The notes under the pieces: generated by a model
The model's database searches: none
What the model was told of the DNA's origin: nothing
What the model saw: only the letters and a program-made list of their open reading frames with translations
From: Streptomyces sp. ADI96-02
GTDB taxonomy: Bacteria; Actinomycetota; Actinomycetes; Streptomycetales; Streptomycetaceae
Length of the DNA stretch: 64,000 nucleotides
Reading direction: 5' to 3'
Assembly (NCBI RefSeq): GCF_003846185.1
Contig: NZ_ML123034.1
Coordinates: forward strand, 1,764,470 to 1,828,469
Translations under genes and position numbers: made by a program
Shown here: positions 63,860-64,000 of the stretch, piece by piece
Position numbering within the stretch: position 1 is the first letter of the stretch
Layout: each line of letters opens with the position of its first letter

Positions 63860-64000
63860 ATGTCTATCCGCCGGGTTCCCTCCAGCTACCGCGTTGTGTC
63901 GTCGTGTGTGGCGGTTGCTGTGGGGGTGTCGTTGCCGTGGGTGGCAGGGGTGGGCTTCGCGTCTGCGGCACCCATGAACGCGTCGGCTTCGTCGGGCGCG
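63860..64000 (+). CDS. Secreted protein, 5' part
   Basis: An ATG with AGGAG 7 nt upstream begins a clear signal peptide: basic MSIRRVPSSYR, hydrophobic VVSSCVAVAVGVSLPWVAGVG, and a cleavage site near FASAAP. The mature part starts PMNASASSGA and runs off the window, so its family cannot be seen. It may be a wall-associated or exported enzyme. Confidence 0.7.
   Translation, partial: MSIRRVPSSYRVVSSCVAVAVGVSLPWVAGVGFASAAPMNASASSGA

Overview
The window comes from a high-GC actinobacterium, almost certainly a Streptomyces. The evidence is GC-rich codon usage with long shadow frames, many GTG starts and GTGA/ATGA stop-start overlaps, strong GC hairpin terminators, and typical families (DUF2277, DUF3052, DUF4429, DUF1023 hydrolases, DUF6879, TerD and DUF475 proteins, a homodimeric AceE, DHA2 exporters).

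Layout. 1-3138: the end of an ECF vitamin/metal transporter operon (T subunit partial, fused double ATPase, S-type membrane protein). 3327-6067: divergent thiolase and CYP125-like P450, a steroid side-chain catabolism pair with two KstR-like palindromes between them. 6138-21700: mixed chromosomal genes (GT87-PAP2 membrane enzyme, GNAT, MFS exporter with a winged-helix tail, peptidoglycan-binding membrane protein, HAD phosphatase, FetB-like permease, secreted HNH nuclease, PhoD, DoxX, Cu/Zn-SOD-like protein, DedA, small conserved proteins, DUF6879 pair). 22243-27239: a small, decaying integrative element in a tRNA-Val gene, bounded by a 45-bp perfect direct repeat of the tRNA 3' half. It holds a frameshifted ScoMcrA-type (head, sulfur-binding domain, HNH) type IV restriction gene, a toxin-antitoxin-SecB-like chaperone (TAC) operon, an inverted repeat, a broken integrase-like gene and a VOC gene. 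27590-30111: coiled-coil membrane protein, zinc ribbon protein and O-methyltransferase.

30203-39835 is a Ter stress-response locus. HAD phosphatase, a fused phosphoribosyltransferase/TRSP/StiP/PELOTA protein and a CitE-like lyase form a biosynthetic operon. Beside it lie three TerD proteins, a TerA/TerD-like protein and the TerC-like DUF475 membrane protein. 40044-44859: AhpE-like peroxiredoxin, DUF3052, pyruvate dehydrogenase E1 and a secreted I36-type inhibitor. 45058-47456: DHA2 efflux pump divergent from a TetR regulator with paired operators. 47510-54388: two paralogous DUF1023 hydrolases around a DUF4429-SHOCT protein and a NarL-type two-component system, and a membrane acyltransferase. 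A shared TACC-N2-GGTA palindrome precedes both the kinase/regulator operon and the hydrolase/acyltransferase operon. 54427-57563: a small secreted four-cysteine protein followed by an ABC ATPase and two membrane proteins. 58005-63330: aldo/keto reductase, serine hydrolase, then a P450, [3Fe-4S] ferredoxin and DHA2 exporter cluster. 63566-64000: an IS5-type transposase remnant and the start of a secreted protein.

The best candidates for something new are the tRNA-Val element, which pairs phosphorothioate-type restriction with a TAC module, and the Ter locus with its single-chain PRTase/TRSP/StiP/PELOTA protein. Next come the secreted peptide/ABC operon and the two-component regulon inferred from shared operators. 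Several genes also share a TAGnnT or TACGAT -10 element placed 6-9 nt before the start codon, which suggests leaderless mRNAs.
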